64,000 nt of DNA from Streptomyces sp. NBC_00775 (GCF_036347135.1 NZ_CP108938.1:10974001-11038000), one strand, 5' to 3'. Positions 24,408 through 34,272 are shown, counted from the first letter of the stretch. Notes: generated from the sequence alone by a model not told the origin. Program-made: numbers and translations.

Positions 24408-25839
24408 CGATGGTGTCCCGCCGAGTGGTGTAGCTGGTCAAGGTTTGTGAACGCGCGGGTCTCTGCCCGGGGCGTGCATCCGCTGCCGCTGCTTGCTCCC
24501 TGAACAAGGGCAGGCCATCGCGCAAGTCTCCCTGGTGAACGGGCAGTTCAACCGGAGGAGTGCACGATGGCCTTGTCCCAGTCTGACCTGATGCGGCTGC
24601 TGGAGTCACTACGTACGGCCGACGGAGTTGAGACGATCAGGGTGTTGTGCGAGCGCATCCTGCAGGAGCTCATCGAGGCCGAGGCGACCGAGGCCATCGG
24701 TGCTGCCCCGGGCGAACACTCCGACCAGCGCACGGCCTGGCGCAACGGGCACCGCGACCGTCTGCTGACCACCCAGGCCGGCGACCTGGACCTGAAGATC
24801 CCCAAGGTGCGGACCGGGTCGTTCTTCCCCTCGCTGCTTGAGCGGCGCCGGCGCATCGACCGGGCGCTGTTCGCCGTGGTGATGGAGGCATACGTGCACG
24901 GCGTCTCGACCCGCTCGGTGGATGACCTGGTCAAAGCCCTGGGTGCGGACAGCGGGATCTCCAAGTCCGAGGTGTCGCGGATCTGCGGCGAACTCGACGC
25001 CGAGTTGGAGGCCTTCAAGGAACGGCCGCTGGACCACACGGTCTTCCCCTACGTCTTCCTGGATGCCACCTACTGCAAGGCCCGCGTCAACCACCGGATC
25101 GCCTCGCAGGCCGTGGTCATCGCGACCGGTATCTCCGTGACCGGCCACCGCGAGATCCTCGGGCTGATGGTTGGCGACAGTGAGTCGAAGCCGTTCTGGA
25201 CGAAGTTCCTGCGGTCTTTACGGGCCCGCGGCCTGGACAACGTCCAGCTGGTCATCTCCGACAGCCACAGCGGGCTGGTGGCCGCGATCCGCACCGTCTT
25301 CCTCGGCTCGGCCTGGCAAAGGTGCCGAGTTCACTTCGTCCGAGACGTCTTCAGCGTGATCGAGAAGGGCTCGGGAGAGATGGTGGCGGCGACCATCCGC
25401 ACCATCTTCGCGCAAACGACTGGCGAGGCCGTCCGCACCCAGCTGAATGTCGTGGCCGACATGCTCGGACGGCAGTTCCCCAGGTCAAGACGATGCTGCT
25501 GGACGCCGCAGTCGATATCACCGCGTTCCCGGACTTCCCGTCGGCCCACTGGAAGAAGATCTGGTCCACCAACCCGCTGGAGCGGCTGAACCGGGAGATC
25601 AAACGGCGGGCCGACGTGGTCCAGGTCTTCCCCAACCCCGCAGCCCTCGACCGGCTCGCCGCCGCCGTCCTGGCGGAACTCCACGACGAATGGCAGGTCT
25701 TCGACCGCCGCTACCTCTCCGAAGCCTCCATGGCCGAACTCCTCACGACGCAACCGGCCACGGACGATCAGTAGCTTCCACCACAGCAGAAACCGAATCA
25801 GCTCGACCAGTGACTACACCACTCGGCGGGACACCATCG
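24408..25839 (+). mobile_element. IS256-family insertion sequence, about 1.43 kb
   Basis: Perfect 26-bp terminal inverted repeats (beginning CGATGGTGTCCCGCCGAG) lie at 24408-24433 and 25814-25839 and enclose one transposase gene. The flanks show no obvious target duplication, so the ends may have recombined after insertion. The element cuts the 5' part of a small operon to its left. Confidence 0.9.
24567..25774 (+). pseudogene. IS256-family transposase (mutator type), one frameshift
   Basis: The gene encodes about 400 residues of a Mutator/IS256 DDE transposase: AIGAAPGEHSDQRTAWRNGH near the N terminus, the first catalytic Asp in FPYVFLDATYCKARV, the second in [14 protein letters not shown], then [10 protein letters not shown], and the Glu region [22 protein letters not shown]. 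The frame shifts near 25480, where FPQVKTML should be read: CCCC stands where CCCCC is expected. As written the first frame ends at 25589. Probably inactive, or a homopolymer sequencing error. Confidence 0.9.
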
Positions 25840-25976
25840 GACGTTCGACCGGCGCGAACATCCGTACGGCAGCGCGACTCAAGGCGCCCGTTCACGCTCA
25901 GGCGTGTGAGCAGCCGGTTGGTGAGGCTGTCCGCAGGTGCTCTACCGCTCACAGCCTTCCCTTGTCACGCTGAGCC

Positions 25977-26459
25977 ATGGAGTGGCTCAGTTCGGTACTG
26001 ACACTGATCGGCGTAGCACTGGGCGTGACTGCGACTCTTGCCGCAGATCATCTGAGGTGGCAGCGGGAAGCCTCCCGGCAAAGGGTGTTGGACCTCAGAC
26101 AGCTCTACGGCGAGTACCTGAGTAATCTGCATCAGGCGGGGGAAGCCCTGTGGGCGCTCGCGCAAGGCGACGACAGGACGCTGACGGCCGGGCGGGAACT
26201 GGCTGCCCGAGCCCGGGAAGTCTTTCGTGCAGCAGGCCTGTATGCGTCATTGGAACGGATCATGATCGGTGCTCCGGCTCCAGTTCAAGGTGCAGCCAAC
26301 GATGCCTTCCACGCGATGCGTGACGTACGGGACCGCGTGGCAGAGGGCTTGCTCTACGGAACCCCCGAACATCGAGACGCCGAGAAGGCATGGGAGCTGC
26401 GTCGACGCGATCTACGAACAGCAATGCGCGCGGACCTTGAACGTCTCGACAGGTCCTGA
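25977..26459 (+). CDS. Single-pass membrane protein, unknown function
   Basis: 160 residues. An N-terminal hydrophobic helix (residues about 4-24, LSSVLTLIGVALGVTATLAAD) is followed by a long helical, charged cytoplasmic part (REASRQRVLDLRQLYGEYLSNL and AARAREVFRAAGLYASLERI). This layout is common in Streptomyces hypothetical proteins. The ATG is at 25977 and the frame is intact. No partner gene is visible. Confidence 0.65.
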   Translation: MEWLSSVLTLIGVALGVTATLAADHLRWQREASRQRVLDLRQLYGEYLSNLHQAGEALWALAQGDDRTLTAGRELAARAREVFRAAGLYASLERIMIGAPAPVQGAANDAFHAMRDVRDRVAEGLLYGTPEHRDAEKAWELRRRDLRTAMRADLERLDRS

Positions 26460-26952
26460 CTGCGAGGCTGTGCCGAGTAGAGCCCTGAGCGCTGGGCTTG
26501 GTGAAGTATGCAAGCCCGCTGGAGCGCCGGGCGCACGCGGCGGACCACCACTGTGTGGTCGGGGCGCCCGGCCGTGGGAACCCGACGAGGTCGGTCCTCT
26601 GCCGCTTCCCTGCCCACGACCTCGTCGTCGACAGGCGTATCCAGGAGCGAACCGCCCTTCGACGTCCCGCACGTGTCAGCTCTCTCTGCAAGGGCACCCC
26701 GCGGTGTTCTGCGCGTCCGCTCAGCTAATGGGCCCTCCCTAAAGCCGGGAAACATAATCGGAAGCTAAACGTGTCCGGCAATTGTGGGCCCAAATTATCC
26801 TTCCGAATAGTGGAGCCGGACGGGCAGTACGGCATATTTGCCGGAACGAGCCCCAGGTGCCAGTATTTCCACACCGCCCCGGACTGCTTTCGTAGCCCAG
26901 ATGCTGCTTCTTGGCGCTGCCCGCGAGGTGGGTCCGACATCAAGGAGGAATC
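26460..26952. other. Intergenic region, lower GC in its second half
   Basis: About 490 bp without a supported gene. From 26730 on it is notably AT-richer than its surroundings and leads to the AAGGAGG ribosome site of the next gene, so it probably holds that gene's promoter. The first half has only shadow frames. Confidence 0.4.
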
Positions 26953-28158
26953 GTGGACATTCATTACACCGTCGGGTCACAGAAGACCGGGGATGGTGCA
27001 GAGAACCTGCCCGGCCAGGCGTTGCGGCGACAGGAAGCCCGCTCGCTGATCGACGCTGGGGCGACGAAGCGGGTCGCGCTGCAGGAAGCCATCTCCTTGG
27101 TCCGATTGGGAGTGGGCAGCCACTTGCGCGTCCCGCATGAGGAACATTTGAAAGACCCCAGGACCCGCGCTGTCGCCTGCGCGGAAGCTCTGGCTTCCGG
27201 GGCGTCGGTGACCATCGGGGGAGAGGTGGTCACGGCTGATCGCGGGTCGGCCGGTGTGCAGACTCGAGACTGGGAAGCGGCCTGTGAAGCAGCCCGTGAA
27301 CGGCACCGGCTCCTCCCCCCGACCACAGGCTCTGCAGGGAGAGGAACGTACTTTTCTCCCGGCTGGCCAAACGGAAAAGAGTGCGCCCGCCTAGCGCATA
27401 AGCTCGTTTATGAAATGGGGTATCCTCAGTCGGAGGTCGCCCGCATCTTCGAAAGAATTGACGGATACGAACGGCCCACGATGTGGACAAAGCAGGGAAT
27501 CAATCGAATTCTCCGTGAAGAATACGAAGGTGGGGAATCCCGCTTCAATACAGAGTCCGGCGCCACGTCACGCCGAGAAGGACACCTGCATCTGCTTGGA
27601 GGCCCCCTCAAAGTAATGGCGGTACTGGGCGATGAAGGCGCGGAGGCGGAAGCGAAGAGGTTCGCCGACGGCCTCGCCGAGCCACACTCTCTCGTTTGTC
27701 CGGTCGACCCCGGGCACCCGGAGCAGGCCCTGCCCAAGATCATGCAGACCATCATGGACCATGGCAGTTTCCGCACGCTCTATGTGACCAGCCCCAACGC
27801 AGTCTTCTCCTCGCGGATGCAGCGCAACGTGGTGTACGACTTGGCCCTCTTCCGCGGTGTGCAGGTAGTGGAGGACGGCACCCGGATCGATCCCGGGAAA
27901 CACCACCGGCTTCTGCGCGAGGGAACGGAACTGTTCGCGGTCCTCCGGATCCGCGACAACGCCACCGTCGTCGAGGAATCCCGCTCCCGCGCCCACGCCT
28001 GGAAGACAGCGGCCGAACTGCACAGCCAGGGCTACTCATTCCGGGAGATCGCTGCCGTGCTCGATGAAGAAGCGATCCCGACATCGAGTGGCCGGGGAAA
28101 ATGGAGCGCCAGCGCAGTTGCGAAGCTGCTGAGCTCCAAGCCGGAGGATGACCGGTGA
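26953..28158 (+). CDS. Serine-recombinase-like protein, atypical
   Basis: 401 residues from GTG 26953, preceded by a perfect AAGGAGG. The C-terminal part (residues about 345-395: RAHAWKTAAELHSQGYSFRE, IAAVLDEEAIPTSSGRGKWS) closely resembles the Recombinase domain of large serine integrases. The middle (DGLAEPHSLVCPVDPGHPEQ…LYVTSPNAVFSSRMQRNVVYDL) is compatible with a resolvase-like fold, but the usual N-terminal YxRxS catalytic motif is not seen. A first domain (LVYEMGYPQSEVARIFERI) looks like another HTH. It may be a catalytically dead recombinase used as a DNA-binding factor. GC content is lower upstream, suggesting transfer. Confidence 0.6.
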   Translation: MDIHYTVGSQKTGDGAENLPGQALRRQEARSLIDAGATKRVALQEAISLVRLGVGSHLRVPHEEHLKDPRTRAVACAEALASGASVTIGGEVVTADRGSAGVQTRDWEAACEAARERHRLLPPTTGSAGRGTYFSPGWPNGKECARLAHKLVYEMGYPQSEVARIFERIDGYERPTMWTKQGINRILREEYEGGESRFNTESGATSRREGHLHLLGGPLKVMAVLGDEGAEAEAKRFADGLAEPHSLVCPVDPGHPEQALPKIMQTIMDHGSFRTLYVTSPNAVFSSRMQRNVVYDLALFRGVQVVEDGTRIDPGKHHRLLREGTELFAVLRIRDNATVVEESRSRAHAWKTAAELHSQGYSFREIAAVLDEEAIPTSSGRGKWSASAVAKLLSSKPEDDR

Positions 28159-28179
28159 GGAATCGGGGCCGCCCCGAAC

Positions 28180-28323
28180 GCCAGCGTCGAGCACTTGGCT
28201 GTGCTCGACGGCTACCTGATCAGCGACCTGGCCACGGTTGTTCAGGAATCCGAGGGCACCGGCACCGAAGGTGCTGGCCAGACCGAGAGTGGCGGTGAGA
28301 GGAACAAGCCACTGATCGTTCAT
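28180..28323 (-). pseudogene. N-terminal stub of a membrane protein
   Basis: From ATG 28323, with AGGA upstream, the frame reads NDQWLVPLTATLGLASTFGA and GALGFLNNRGQ, a typical single membrane helix start. It then loses protein-like character and runs antisense into the recombinase-like gene, so it appears to be a truncated 5' end. Confidence 0.3.
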
Positions 28324-28706
28324 GCCGGTCATCCTGACCCGTGGGAGCCAGACACGGACACGGTCCCGCGCCGCGCCGGCGTCCCCGCCTACACACACGA
28401 CCCGTTCCTCGTCAGTGACCGGTCGGCTGAGCCGCCGATCGTGGGCCGTGGGATTACGGTACGTGCTGCCCAGCCCCTTGACCAGCATTGCGAACCCCTT
28501 GTTTCGGCATGGATCGCATTCAAAGGATGCTCACGGCATGAAGCTGACATCGCCCAGGAGCACGGTCCGCGCTGGGTCTTCCTCGCTGCATGACTGAAGA
28601 GGCCAGCAGGATTGCCACCCGCCGCAACGACTGCATCCCCTTACGACGTCCGGCGGTGCGTGCAAGGTAGCTGGAATCGAGGAGGTGGTCCGGTGTGCCT
28701 GGTGGG

Positions 28707-29954
28707 TCAGGCGAGTGAAGCGATCTTCCGCAGGAGGGAACGCGGTTGAAGGCCGCGTTGCACCGAGAGTAGGTAGGCAGCAGGATTCCCGGCTTTCAGG
28801 ACTTTGACCTGCTGTTTGTGCGTGTGGCGGGCGCCTACGACGGCGAGCGCCGCACCAACTGCCGTACCCGCCATGGGCTGACCGACGAAGCCGCCGACGA
28901 CCGCAGGGCCGAAGGCGCTCACCACGGAGGGCATTTCGAACTTCACGTTGGCCAGGCCGTACACCGTGCCGATGCCTTGCGCTTTCATCGCGTCGCGCAA
29001 GGCACTCAAAGGAGCATCGAAGCGCTGCTCGACCGCCATCTGCACGTAGCTCTCGCGCGCCACCGCCAGCGTTACCCCGGCCAGCTCCTGTCGCAGCTCG
29101 TCTACGGTCTGGGACACGGCAGCGTTGAACGCGGCGAACTCGTCACGGTGATTCTCCCGCAACTTGACGATCTTCTCGACTGGTACGTTGTCCAGTCCGG
29201 CCGGCACGGCCAGACGGACGGCCAGCAGTCCGACCGCGTCGGCGAAGTTGTCCGGCTGGGCACTCATCGCCGTGCCTGTGGTGCCGAGCAGGGTCTCGGC
29301 GACCCGGTCGGCATCCCAGCCGGCCGACGCCAGGTGCGCGTCGGGCTGGTCCGTCGTGGGCGTGTACCGGCCCTGGCGGGCGAGCACTTCGACGAACGCA
29401 CACGTGTAGACCCAGGCGAGCCCGGCATCCATCGCCATCCAGCGACCGTTCGTCAGGGAACGTCGCCCCCGAAACCCAGGACCTCGCCGCACGTCGGTTG
29501 CCAACCCGGAGTCCATGAGTGCCGCTCGCAGTTCGGGGGTGAACTCCTCCCAGTAGGCGGCTGCGACGCCTGGGCGTTCCGGTCTCGTGCCGTGGGTGTG
29601 CCTCGACCCGTGCCCGAACGAGCGCGGAGCCACTGGATCAAAGGGATTGCGCGTACGGCCGTCCCAGTCGTCCCACGCAGGCGACACACCGTATCCCGCT
29701 GTGTGTAAGGCCTCCGCGTGACGGGTGAGGACTTCGAGGAACATCGGTGCCACCTGTCGAGCGGGCTCCGCTGGATCCACCGGCTTGATGAAGCCGAGTT
29801 CCTCGCGCAGTACACGGGCGGTCCGCGAGTCCGACAACCGATAGCCGTCCGGTACGACTCGCGCCAGTTCTCGCCAGTAGAGCGCGGCCGTCTTCAACCA
29901 TCGCTCGTCGCGGAAGTGGATGAACGGGTAGTACAGACCGATATGTGGCAGCAT
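28707..29954 (-). CDS. DUF6236-like protein
   Basis: 415 residues from ATG 29954 (AGGAG seven bases upstream). The N terminus LPHIGLYYPFIHFRDERWLK, then TAALYWRELARVVPDGY is the hallmark of DUF6236, a family of unknown function found in defence-like and accessory regions. The centre carries LAWVYTCAFVEVLARQGRYT. The C terminus has a hydrophobic stretch (VVSAFGPAVVGGFVGQPMAG followed by alanine/valine-rich residues) that may associate with a membrane. The coiled-coil gene at 30069 lies upstream on the same strand, 114 bp away, so the two may be co-transcribed. Confidence 0.78.
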   Translation of the reverse strand: MLPHIGLYYPFIHFRDERWLKTAALYWRELARVVPDGYRLSDSRTARVLREELGFIKPVDPAEPARQVAPMFLEVLTRHAEALHTAGYGVSPAWDDWDGRTRNPFDPVAPRSFGHGSRHTHGTRPERPGVAAAYWEEFTPELRAALMDSGLATDVRRGPGFRGRRSLTNGRWMAMDAGLAWVYTCAFVEVLARQGRYTPTTDQPDAHLASAGWDADRVAETLLGTTGTAMSAQPDNFADAVGLLAVRLAVPAGLDNVPVEKIVKLRENHRDEFAAFNAAVSQTVDELRQELAGVTLAVARESYVQMAVEQRFDAPLSALRDAMKAQGIGTVYGLANVKFEMPSVVSAFGPAVVGGFVGQPMAGTAVGAALAVVGARHTHKQQVKVLKAGNPAAYLLSVQRGLQPRSLLRKIASLA

Positions 29955-30068
29955 GACGACTCCTGACCGACGACCGCCCCCTCGGCGGTCCCGCCAGGGA
30001 ACCGTAGTGGACCGAGGCACACGCGGAATGCCGGCCGGAGTGACGCCGTAACTACTCTGGTGCGTCGA

Positions 30069-30725
30069 TTACTTGGGCGGTATGCGCCCTGTGAGGGCTT
30101 TCCAGTTCTGGAGAGCATCTTCCAATTCAGAGTCTGCGACCTTGCGATGCGGGTCCTGGCGGTTGCGCTGCCTTACAAGAGTGACCTCCTTGCGTGCCAC
30201 CTCCTGTGCACGGGTGTCTGCCCGGGCCTCCTCCAGCTCTTGTTCAGCCTGCGTGAGCTGGCGCGGGATTCGGGTGTGCAAGCTGTTCTCGTTCGCGACG
30301 GCGTTCTGGACGGCCACGGTGAAGTCGCGCACCGCTTCCTCGTCGAATCGCTGCTGATCAGGCATCGCAGGTTGATGGTGAGGGTATTTCGCGCGGTGCA
30401 CTCGTCCGGCGACATCGGTGAGATAGATCGAATGGTTTGTCTGGCCCGTGTCGAAGCGGGCGTCGAGACCGGCCAGCTCGATCGAGCGCGTTCCCGGTCC
30501 GGACGTCACCACGAGGACGTGCTGGAACAAGACGAGCTTGCCGAGACTGTCCAGTCTTTCGCCGGTGCCGGGATTGCGCAGCCTTGCAATCTGCTGCTCC
30601 AGCTGACGCAGCCTTCGCTCGTAAGCGGCCTGCGCCGAGGTGAGTTCGGCCAGCGCGGCTGACTCGGCCTCAGCCGCCCTGCGGGACAACTCACGCGCCT
30701 TACTGCGGGCAGCCGAAGCGCTCAA
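30069..30725 (-). CDS. Coiled-coil hypothetical protein
   Basis: 218 residues. The first 50 (ARELSRRAAEAESAALAELT…RRLRQLEQQIARLR) and a later stretch (RQLTQAEQELEEARADTRAQ) are strong coiled coils. Between them is a beta-rich part (LVLFQHVLVVTSGPGTRSIE, then GQTNHSIYLTDVAGRVHRAK), similar to a small PH-like or sporadically annotated domain. The frame begins at a TTG with no ribosome site and abuts plus-strand protein-like text at 30721-30816, so the true N terminus may have been removed by recombination. Confidence 0.55.
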   Translation of the reverse strand: MSASAARSKARELSRRAAEAESAALAELTSAQAAYERRLRQLEQQIARLRNPGTGERLDSLGKLVLFQHVLVVTSGPGTRSIELAGLDARFDTGQTNHSIYLTDVAGRVHRAKYPHHQPAMPDQQRFDEEAVRDFTVAVQNAVANENSLHTRIPRQLTQAEQELEEARADTRAQEVARKEVTLVRQRNRQDPHRKVADSELEDALQNWKALTGRIPPK

Positions 30726-31234
30726 GGAGGTCTACTTCCAGGACGGCGGCCGCCGCGCCGGGAGCCTGGAGGAGGTGCGGTTCACAGACGTGGAACACCT
30801 GGAGTTCGACCTGTAGCAGCTATGTCTGGAATAGCCCGCGCCCTTGGACGTGATCCGGCTACCCGGAGTTCGTGCCTGCGTTACATCGCTGGCTCGGGGA
30901 GCGGATGACGTCTCAGGCCTGTGGCGGGTCAGGGTGGTGGGCGTGGATGGTGAGTCCGGTGATCCGGCCTGATTGGATGACTGGGCCGACAGCTCCTCAG
31001 GGAGGCGCACGGTGAGCTGGACGCCGGCCCCAGGCCGTTCGCGGCCTTCCTGGACGTCTCCGGCATATGGGCCCCGACCGCGGCGTTCACCGCTGCCGAG
31101 GCCCATATGCCCTCTGCCACCCAGCAGTTCGCAGCCCTGGCCGAACAGACCGCAGCCCGCCTTGTCCGTGGCCGCGGGCAAGGAGCTGTCGCCGGCGCAG
31201 TGCGTGTTGTACGCGGGCGTTGCCGGGCCCTGCG
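30726..31234. other. Recombination debris between two gene blocks
   Basis: About 510 bp without an intact gene. The plus strand at 30721-30816 reads LKEVYFQDGGRRAGSLEEVR and ends HLEFDL-stop, apparently the very end of an unrelated gene. The remainder holds unrecognised short frames and a repeated CATATG context near 31066 and 31105. Confidence 0.4.
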
Positions 31235-33034
31235 CTAGAAGGTCAGATTCCAGGCGTCGATCTTGCCTGTGTCGGAGGCGGCGTTGTCGTTGACGCGCAG
31301 CTTCCAGGTGCCGTTCGCGACCTCCGAGGAGGCGTTTACGGTGTAGGTCTGGGCGATGTTGTCGGCGCTGCCGCCGGCGTGGTTGTGCAGCGTGTAGACG
31401 CTGCCGTCCGGCGCCACCAGGTCGACCTTCAGGTCACCGATGTAGGTGTGCTTGATGTCCACACCCACCTTGAGGGTGGCCGGGGCGTTGCCGGTCACGC
31501 CGGTTATGGCGATTGGGCTCTCCACGGTCGCGTTGTCGTTGATGGCGAAGTCCGCGAGGTTCTCGAAGTACTTACCGGGCGGCGGGGTGGTCCCGACGGC
31601 CTTGAGGGCGTCGACTTGTCCTTCGCCGAAGAACGAATTGTTGGCCGTCGTGCCCGTGCAGCGGCTGTCCGAGGGGCAGGCGATGTCGTTGGCCTGGGCG
31701 GCCAGCTTGGCGCGGATCTGCGCCGGGGTGATGCCCGGGTTGGCGCTGGCGATGAGTGCCGCCACGCCGACCACGTGCGGGGTGGCCATCGAGGTGCCGC
31801 TCTTGCTGCCGTAGCCGCCGCCGGGGACGGTGGAGTACACGTTGCTGCCCGGCGCCGCGACGTCGATGACGTCCTGCCCGTAGTTGGAGAACGAGGCCTT
31901 GGTGACACCCGTGGCGTTGGCCGCGACCGTGACCACGCCCGGCAGCTCGGTCGGGATGTCGAGGCAGGCGTTGGTGATCGTGCGGGTGACCGGCGTCGAG
32001 TCGTTCGGGCTTGCGGAGTCGGTCGTCTTGTGGGCGAGGTCGTAGTTCTCGTTGCCCGCGGCGGCGATCTGGAGGGAGCCCTTGCCCTCGGCGTACTCCT
32101 GGGCGCGCTTGACGCCCTCGATGATGGCGGCCTGGTCGATGTTGTCCGGGCAGTTGAACTGCCACGGGTCCGTGTAGTAGCTGTTATTGGTGACCTTGAA
32201 GCCGTGGTCACCGGCCCAGACGAAGCCGCAGATGGTGTTCTCGGCGAAGAAGAAGGAGTTGCCCGGCTCAGCGACCCGGACCGCGGAGATCTTTACCCCG
32301 GGGGCCACGCCGACGACGCCCTTGCCGTTCTTGGCCGCGGCGATGGTGCCCGCTACGTGGGTGCCGTGCGTGTCGACGTCCCGCCAGGCGCCGACACGGG
32401 TGTCGGGCTTGCCGTAGGCGCAGGAGACTGAGTCGGCCGCGTTGAAGTTGGGCGCCAGGTCCTGGTGCTGGTCGTCCACACCGGTGTCCAGGATGCCGAC
32501 TGTGACGGAGGCGGAGCCCGGGTTCACGGCCCAGGCCTGGTCGGCCTTGATCTGGCTCATGTCGGCCCGGAGCGGTTCTCCGGCCGGGGTCGAGGCCTGG
32601 GCCGGATTGGCCGGGAGCGCCGGGTTGTAGGCGTCGGCCGGGACGTCCGAGGTGCGCGTGGCGCCGACCTGCTGCACGCCGGCGACGCCGCGCATGGTGG
32701 CGGCGAATTCGCTGGACGCCGAGTGGGCGACGATCACGCCGATGGCGTCGAAGTTCGAGAAGACGGTGCCGCCGTTGGCCGCGATCGCGGAGCGGACCGC
32801 CGAACTGTCACCGGGGGCGGTGATCACGAGGTAGGCACGCGTGCCGGCCACCCAGGTCGCACTCTGGGAAGCCGGCACGGCGGCCGGAGCGTGGGCCTTG
32901 GCGGCTGGCGCGGGGGAGGGGTCGATGGGGAGCGTGCCCGCGAGGGCGCCCGGGGCGCCGAACGCGAGGGCGGCGCCGAGCGTGGCCGCCAGGACCAGCG
33001 TGCGTCTAGTCCGGCTGGATATGTGGGGTATCAA
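31235..33034 (-). CDS. Secreted subtilisin-like (S8) protease with P domain
   Basis: 599 residues. A classical signal peptide follows the TTG start at 33034 (RTRRTLVLAATLGAALAFGA), placed by GGAGGA just upstream. An I9-like propeptide comes next (AYLVITAPGDSSAVRSAIAA). The S8 triad is complete: Asp in VGILDTGVDDQH, His in THGTHVAGTIAA and Ser in SGTSMATPHVVG, with the oxyanion Asn in AAAGNENY. The C-terminal 120 residues (from FAINDNATVESPIAITGV to KIDAWNLTF) form a proprotein-convertase P domain. An extracellular protease of the kind common in Streptomyces. Alone on this strand. Confidence 0.93.
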   Translation of the reverse strand: MIPHISSRTRRTLVLAATLGAALAFGAPGALAGTLPIDPSPAPAAKAHAPAAVPASQSATWVAGTRAYLVITAPGDSSAVRSAIAANGGTVFSNFDAIGVIVAHSASSEFAATMRGVAGVQQVGATRTSDVPADAYNPALPANPAQASTPAGEPLRADMSQIKADQAWAVNPGSASVTVGILDTGVDDQHQDLAPNFNAADSVSCAYGKPDTRVGAWRDVDTHGTHVAGTIAAAKNGKGVVGVAPGVKISAVRVAEPGNSFFFAENTICGFVWAGDHGFKVTNNSYYTDPWQFNCPDNIDQAAIIEGVKRAQEYAEGKGSLQIAAAGNENYDLAHKTTDSASPNDSTPVTRTITNACLDIPTELPGVVTVAANATGVTKASFSNYGQDVIDVAAPGSNVYSTVPGGGYGSKSGTSMATPHVVGVAALIASANPGITPAQIRAKLAAQANDIACPSDSRCTGTTANNSFFGEGQVDALKAVGTTPPPGKYFENLADFAINDNATVESPIAITGVTGNAPATLKVGVDIKHTYIGDLKVDLVAPDGSVYTLHNHAGGSADNIAQTYTVNASSEVANGTWKLRVNDNAASDTGKIDAWNLTF

Positions 33035-33187
33035 AGCGTCCTCCGGAGACGGCCCGGCCGTGCTGAGGGCACCGGCGGGGCCGTACGAAACGAGTGGTGG
33101 ATGCAAGATGTCAGGCGCGTGCTCCCGTACGGAAGTACCTTTCTGTGCAGGGGCGTTATAGGGGAATGGCTGAAAAGAGACGTACTC

Positions 33188-33482
33188 CGGGCATCGGGGG
33201 GTCGGGATCCACCGGGAGCTCGGCGACGTCGACCGCGCCCTGGCGTACGCCGCCGACCTGGTGCCGGCCATCGACGGGGTGGACCGGCTGCTGGCGTGGT
33301 GGCTGACCGAGGTGCGCCCGCAGTTCGGTGACGAGCCCGCTGGCGGGCAGGCCGTGCTGCTGCCCAGCCGCCGGCACACCATCGAGGGCGGGCGGCGTCC
33401 GGCCTGTGCGGTCACCCTGCGCGACGGAGACCAGCGTCCGGAACCCGTCCCACTTGGGCTCCGCAGCGCAGCCCGGCCGTAG
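33188..33482 (+). pseudogene. Tyrosine-integrase fragment
   Basis: The text ALAYAADLVPAIDGVDRLLA followed by WWLTEVRPQFGDEPAGG and LLPS matches the middle of Streptomyces site-specific integrases (…WWLTDVRHQFGDD…LPSER), but the catalytic domain is missing and the N-terminal part is in a shifted frame. It is fused by deletion to the tap-like remnant downstream. Confidence 0.5.
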
Positions 33483-33734
33483 ATCGGGCTCGGGCCCGAC
33501 TGCGTCGTCTACGCGGCCAACGGCGAGAGCCCGCTGGACTTCCTGCCCTACCGGGAGGGCAAGCCGCTGCCCGGCGGCTTCAAGCTCGGCATCAACCGCG
33601 GCCTGGTCAAGCACGAGGGCACCCAGACCGTCCTGTGGGGTGAGGAGGTCCGAGAGCGGTTCAACGCGCCGGAGCTCAACCTCGCCCGGTACATCAAGGA
33701 CGGCACCGTCACCGACGTCGACAGTGGAGAGTAG
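33483..33734 (+). pseudogene. tap: C-terminal remnant of telomere-associated protein Tap
   Basis: The last 83 codons (VVYAANGESPLDFLPYREGK…GGFKLGINRGLVKHEGTQ…RYIKDGTVTDVDSGE) resemble my recollection of the C terminus of Streptomyces Tap, the DNA-binding partner that brings the terminal protein to linear replicon ends. The gene order (tap directly before tpg, 12 bp apart) supports this. About 90 percent of the gene is gone. Confidence 0.55.
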
Positions 33735-33746
33735 GAGTAGGCCACG

Positions 33747-34140
33747 ATGAGCCTGTTCGGGGACGGCCTGGAGGCCGCGGTGCAGAAGGCGTTCACCCGT
33801 CCGGCACCCAAGAGCGCGGGTGCGCAGATGCGCTACCTGGTCAAGCAGCTCAAGGGCACGAAGGCGGTCGCCCAGATGCTGCGGATCTCCCAGCGCACCG
33901 TCGAGCGGTACGTGAAGGATCAGATCAAGAAGCCGCGCCCGGATCTCGCCGCGCGCCTAGAGCGCGAGGTGAAGAAGCGGTGGCAGCCGCAGATCCGGGC
34001 GAAGACCAAGGCGAAGGCAGCGTCCACGGGCGGCATTCATCGACACCCGTGCCCGCATGGGCTACACCGCGCCGATCGGGTCGACGGACCAGGACCGCAC
34101 CCGGCACCTGACCGTCGCCCTGCCGCCTCGCTACGCCGCC
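33747..34140 (+). pseudogene. tpg: Telomere terminal protein Tpg, frameshifted and truncated
   Basis: Tpg is covalently bound to the 5' ends of Streptomyces linear chromosomes and plasmids. The N terminus MSLFGDGLEAAVQKAFTRPA, then MRYLVKQLKGTKAVAQML, the HTH RISQRTVERYVKDQIKKPRP and WQPQIRAKTKAKA are diagnostic. Near 34032 bases are lost before IDTRARMGYTAPIGSTDQDR, and after HLTVALPPRYAA the sequence switches to an IS5-type transposase tail. So at most 130 of about 185 residues remain, in two frames: a dead copy. Confidence 0.85.
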
Positions 34141-34141
34141 C

Positions 34142-34272
34142 TGTCCTGGCTGGCCGGCTGCCGACGCCTGCACCGACGCTACGAACGGAAGCCGGAACAC
34201 TTCCTCGCCTTCGTCGGCCTGGCGGCACTCCTGATCGGATACCGCCGCCTGACCAAGACGGTCAGGGCCTGA
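34142..34272 (+). mobile_element. IS5-type transposase C-terminal remnant fused to tpg
   Basis: Reads LAGCRRLHRRYERKPEHFLA, then FVGLAALLIGYRRLTK, the usual end of actinobacterial IS5-family transposases. It is joined in frame to the second part of tpg, marking the insertion or deletion that destroyed tpg. Confidence 0.75.

Noticed and set aside
30732..31181. 149-codon minus-strand frame
   Set aside because: Composition is random-like and there is no ribosome site; treated as debris.
32465..33331. 288-codon plus-strand frame opposite the subtilase
   Set aside because: Antisense shadow of a gene with a complete catalytic triad on the other strand.
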